Part shown: one piece after another, positions 61,955 to 64,000 of the stretch
Position numbering within the stretch: position 1 is the first letter of the stretch
Layout of the letters: every line of letters starts with the position of its first letter
Source of the DNA: Polynucleobacter acidiphobus
Lineage (GTDB): Bacteria > Pseudomonadota > Gammaproteobacteria > Burkholderiales > Burkholderiaceae
Assembly: GCF_003065385.1 (NCBI RefSeq)
Contig: NZ_CP023277.1
Coordinates: 262,019 to 326,018, forward strand
Direction: 5' to 3'
DNA length: 64,000 nucleotides
Made by a program: the position numbers and the translations under genes
The notes under the pieces: generated by a model
What the model was told of the DNA's origin: nothing
The model's input: only the letters and a program-made list of their open reading frames with translations
The model's database searches: none

Positions 61955-61981
61955 TTCGTACTTAATTGCTTTTGTCGATTC

Positions 61982-62819
61982 ATGAATGGAATTGAAGGCG
62001 AAGACATGTACCAGTTAAAGGTTATTAATGGGAAAAATGTATTTATTGTTGAATCCCATCATCACGCTTTGTTGCCTTGGAGCCTCATAAAGAAGGGGTT
62101 TGATGCCAACCTGATACTCATTAGCTTAGATCACCATACTGATTGTATGCCCGCTTTTAACGCACATAGATGCATTGAAAGTAAGTCTGATGACGCAAAA
62201 TATGATCAGATGTTCGAGACTCTATTCTCTGATTTTAATTATCAAGACGAAAAAAGTGTGCTCAGAGCAATTTATAAATTAAGATATGACGAGCAAATTC
62301 ATACGGCAATTTGCGGCAAAATTTTTACACATTCCTTTTCAATAAATTTTTCGGATCAAACCCCCTCTGTTGAAGAGTTGACATATCGCAATTTGATCAG
62401 CATTCAATTTAAGAAAATGCTTCATGAAGGTATTCCATTAAAAGAGATTGAAAAACCCAAGGGTCCTTACACTTATGAATTGCCAAGGAATGGAATGTTT
62501 ACGATTTCTCCAGATTGTTATCTTGGTTGTCTAAAGGTGCCACATGATGATGAATGCCGAATTCGTCTTTACGCAGATGCCATTGAGTCAGACTACTTAA
62601 GTTATCAACTTGCAGTAGCCAGTCAAATGTCTTTTACATCTGGATTGGGATCGCTCGATAAATCGCCATATGTTTTAGACATAGATTTGGATTACTTCCA
62701 TTCGGATAAATCAATTAAGCCGAAAGATCCCAAAAAGTTTTATTCGTTGATTCGTGATGCTAAAGCATTGACTGTTGCAATGGAGAGACGTTGCGTTGAA
62801 ACTTTGAAATTAGAGGGCG
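61982..62819 (+). pseudogene. UPF0489 / peptide-arginase-like protein, 3' end cut off by an IS
   Basis: The native coding sequence reaches 62819, about 279 residues, where the IS407-type copy 2 begins; the reading frame then stops two codons inside the element. The metal-site pattern of the arginase-like fold is visible: VESHHHALLPW (about 25-35), ISLDHHTDC (about 47-55) and VLDIDLDYFHS (about 240-250). Relatives include peptide arginases that turn Arg to Orn in ribosomal peptides. No precursor-peptide gene is seen nearby. Start at 61982; ATG at 62009 is an alternative. Confidence 0.7.
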
Positions 62820-62861
62820 GGTAATCCCCCCATTTTTAACCGAACCCAGAAGTAGGATTCA

Positions 62862-63689
62862 TTAAGCAACCATGGCTAGTCGCTGTTTCGGGGTAATACC
62901 GCCCAATGCCATATTTGGACGTTGATGGTTATATTTATACATCCACTCTGTTGCAAACTCTTGAACTTCATCTACGCTTTGCCAATAATGCTGCGATAGC
63001 CATTCATACCTCACGGTGCGATTAAAGCGCTCGACATACGCATTTTGCTGTGGTTTACCGGGTTGGATATGGGTAATATGGATCTGATGTTTGGCTGCCC
63101 ATTCCATCAGTCTGCCGCTCACCAGTTCTGGCCCGTTGTCCGCTCGTATAACGGCAGGCTTACCGCGCCAAGCAATGATCTGATCTAAAGCGCGGATTAC
63201 GCGCTCGGATGGCAGCGAGAAGTCCACCTCAATGCCCAAAGCTTCCCGGTTAAAGTCGTCAATCACGTTAAAGAGGCGGATGGATCTGCCATCTTGTAAC
63301 TGGTCATGCATAAAATCCATCGACCACACCTGGTTGATACCGAGCGGCACCACCAAGGCATCGGGCTTATCCCGTACCAAACGCTTGCGGGGTTTGATGC
63401 GCAGGTTCAGTTCTAACTCCCGGTAAATCCGGTAAATGCGTTTGTGGTTCCATTTGAAGTTCTTGACATTGCGAAGGTGCAAATAGCACAGCCCAAAGCC
63501 CCAGCTGCGGTTGTTATCCGTCAATCGGATCAGCCAGTTGGCAATCTGCTCGTTCTCGGCATTACTCTTGGCCTCATAGCGATAGCAAGACTCGCTAACC
63601 CTAAAAGCTTCGCAAGCCAAACGAATGGGGATTGCTTTATCTCTGACTGCCCGCTGGGCCATCTCACGTCTGTGAGATGGCCTCACCAC
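62862..63689 (-). CDS. IS3-family transposase OrfB (copy 2)
   Basis: 275 residues, identical in sequence to the OrfB of copy 1, with the DDE triad ([25 protein letters not shown]). The slippery run is at 63695-63689 on the minus strand. Confidence 0.93.
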   Translation of the reverse strand: MVRPSHRREMAQRAVRDKAIPIRLACEAFRVSESCYRYEAKSNAENEQIANWLIRLTDNNRSWGFGLCYLHLRNVKNFKWNHKRIYRIYRELELNLRIKPRKRLVRDKPDALVVPLGINQVWSMDFMHDQLQDGRSIRLFNVIDDFNREALGIEVDFSLPSERVIRALDQIIAWRGKPAVIRADNGPELVSGRLMEWAAKHQIHITHIQPGKPQQNAYVERFNRTVRYEWLSQHYWQSVDEVQEFATEWMYKYNHQRPNMALGGITPKQRLAMVA

Positions 63690-63949
63690 TTTTTTGCGAG
63701 GGCTTCGGTCACGATCTCCGCCTTAAGCTTCTCTTCGATATACATCTTCTTTAAGCGGGCGTTCTCTGCTTCAAGCTCCTTCATGCGAGCCATCATCGAG
63801 GTATCCATGCCGCCATACTTGGCGCGCCACTTGTAAAAGGTGGCAGAGCTAATGCCGAGCTCTCGGCAAACATCAGGAACACCCAAGCCAGCATCAACCC
63901 GTTTAAGGGCATCCATGATTTGGCTATCGGTAAATTTAGAACGCTTCAT
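63683..63949 (-). CDS. IS3-family transposase OrfA (copy 2)
   Basis: 88 residues, identical to OrfA of copy 1, with the HTH segment [20 protein letters not shown] and a coiled C-terminus. Overlaps orfB in the -1 frame. Confidence 0.93.
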   Translation of the reverse strand: MKRSKFTDSQIMDALKRVDAGLGVPDVCRELGISSATFYKWRAKYGGMDTSMMARMKELEAENARLKKMYIEEKLKAEIVTEALAKKW

Positions 63950-64000
63950 GCAGAACTCCTCTATTAGAGAAAATTCTACCTCTGAGGACGGTTAACCTGT

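Larger units (their letters stand above)
62820..64000 (-). mobile_element. IS3-family (IS407-type) insertion sequence, copy 2, cut by window edge
   Basis: Same element and orientation as 42257-43450. It begins GGTAATCCCCCC at 62820, preceded by GGCG (62816-62819), which should recur after the right end beyond the window. By comparison it lacks only the last 12 bases. It interrupts the arginase-like gene. Confidence 0.93.

Overview
The window looks like a chromosome segment of a freshwater betaproteobacterium of the Burkholderiaceae, most probably Polynucleobacter. That is inferred from the housekeeping gene order (rib, tol-pal, glyA-nrdR, adk-kdsB-lpxK-exbDB, xseA, murB, yajQ, xerD, plsY, folE), the moderate GC content and the protein sequences as I recognise them; no database was searched.

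Layout. Positions 1-19.1 kb are conserved core: the end of ribD and ribE; a leftward tolQRAB-pal-cpoB-queC run; rightward glyA-nrdR; a leftward exbB-exbD-lpxK-ycaR-kdsB-adk run; xseA; a HigBA-type toxin-antitoxin pair; murB; then yajQ-xerD-plsY-MAPEG-folE. From 19.2 to 48.5 kb lies a large surface-polysaccharide region. It holds GDP-fucose synthesis (gmd, fcl, manC), a GT2 glycosyltransferase, an O-antigen ligase/polymerase-like protein, a Wzz-type chain-length regulator, two EPS-associated MarR regulators, a CMP-pseudaminic acid block (pseB-C-F-G, a formyltransferase-like gene, pseI), an ABC-type flippase, two methyltransferases, two further glycosyltransferase-like proteins, a Wzy-like membrane protein, two GT9 heptosyltransferase-like genes, another methyltransferase and a sugar epimerase/dehydratase. 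The partner initiating glycosyltransferase (WecA/WbpL type) sits at 51-52 kb. Base composition is strongly mosaic: GC-rich at 26.6-28.5 and 49.9-52.1 kb, very AT-rich at 34.9-48.5 kb.

From 48.5 kb on the window is accessory DNA. It has a tyrosine recombinase with a small XRE-regulator operon wedged between the epimerase and the initiating transferase, a zeta-like kinase with a small partner, a second short tyrosine recombinase, several small island-type proteins, a HEPN-motif protein with an unknown partner, a MarR/tautomerase unit, a CoiA-like nuclease and a peptide-arginase-like (UPF0489) gene cut by an insertion sequence. Mobile DNA comprises two near-identical IS3-family (IS407-type) copies at 42.3 and 62.8 kb in the same orientation, a different IS3-family element at 55.5 kb that splits a DUF6641-type gene, and an internally deleted IS30-family remnant at 40.6 kb.

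How it fits together: the sugar genes would make an O-antigen or exopolysaccharide probably containing fucose and a pseudaminic acid derivative, possibly N-formylated because no PseH is seen but a formyltransferase-like gene takes its place. Two paralogous MarR-type regulators, each preceded by the same TGTTCA-N5-TGAACA palindrome, are the best candidates for control of this locus. The accessory tail shows repeated regulatory motifs: GAGGTCGACC before two genes, a 19-bp element before both marR and the tautomerase, and a cluster of GCAACT-like hexamers. No tRNA, rRNA or CRISPR array was recognised.
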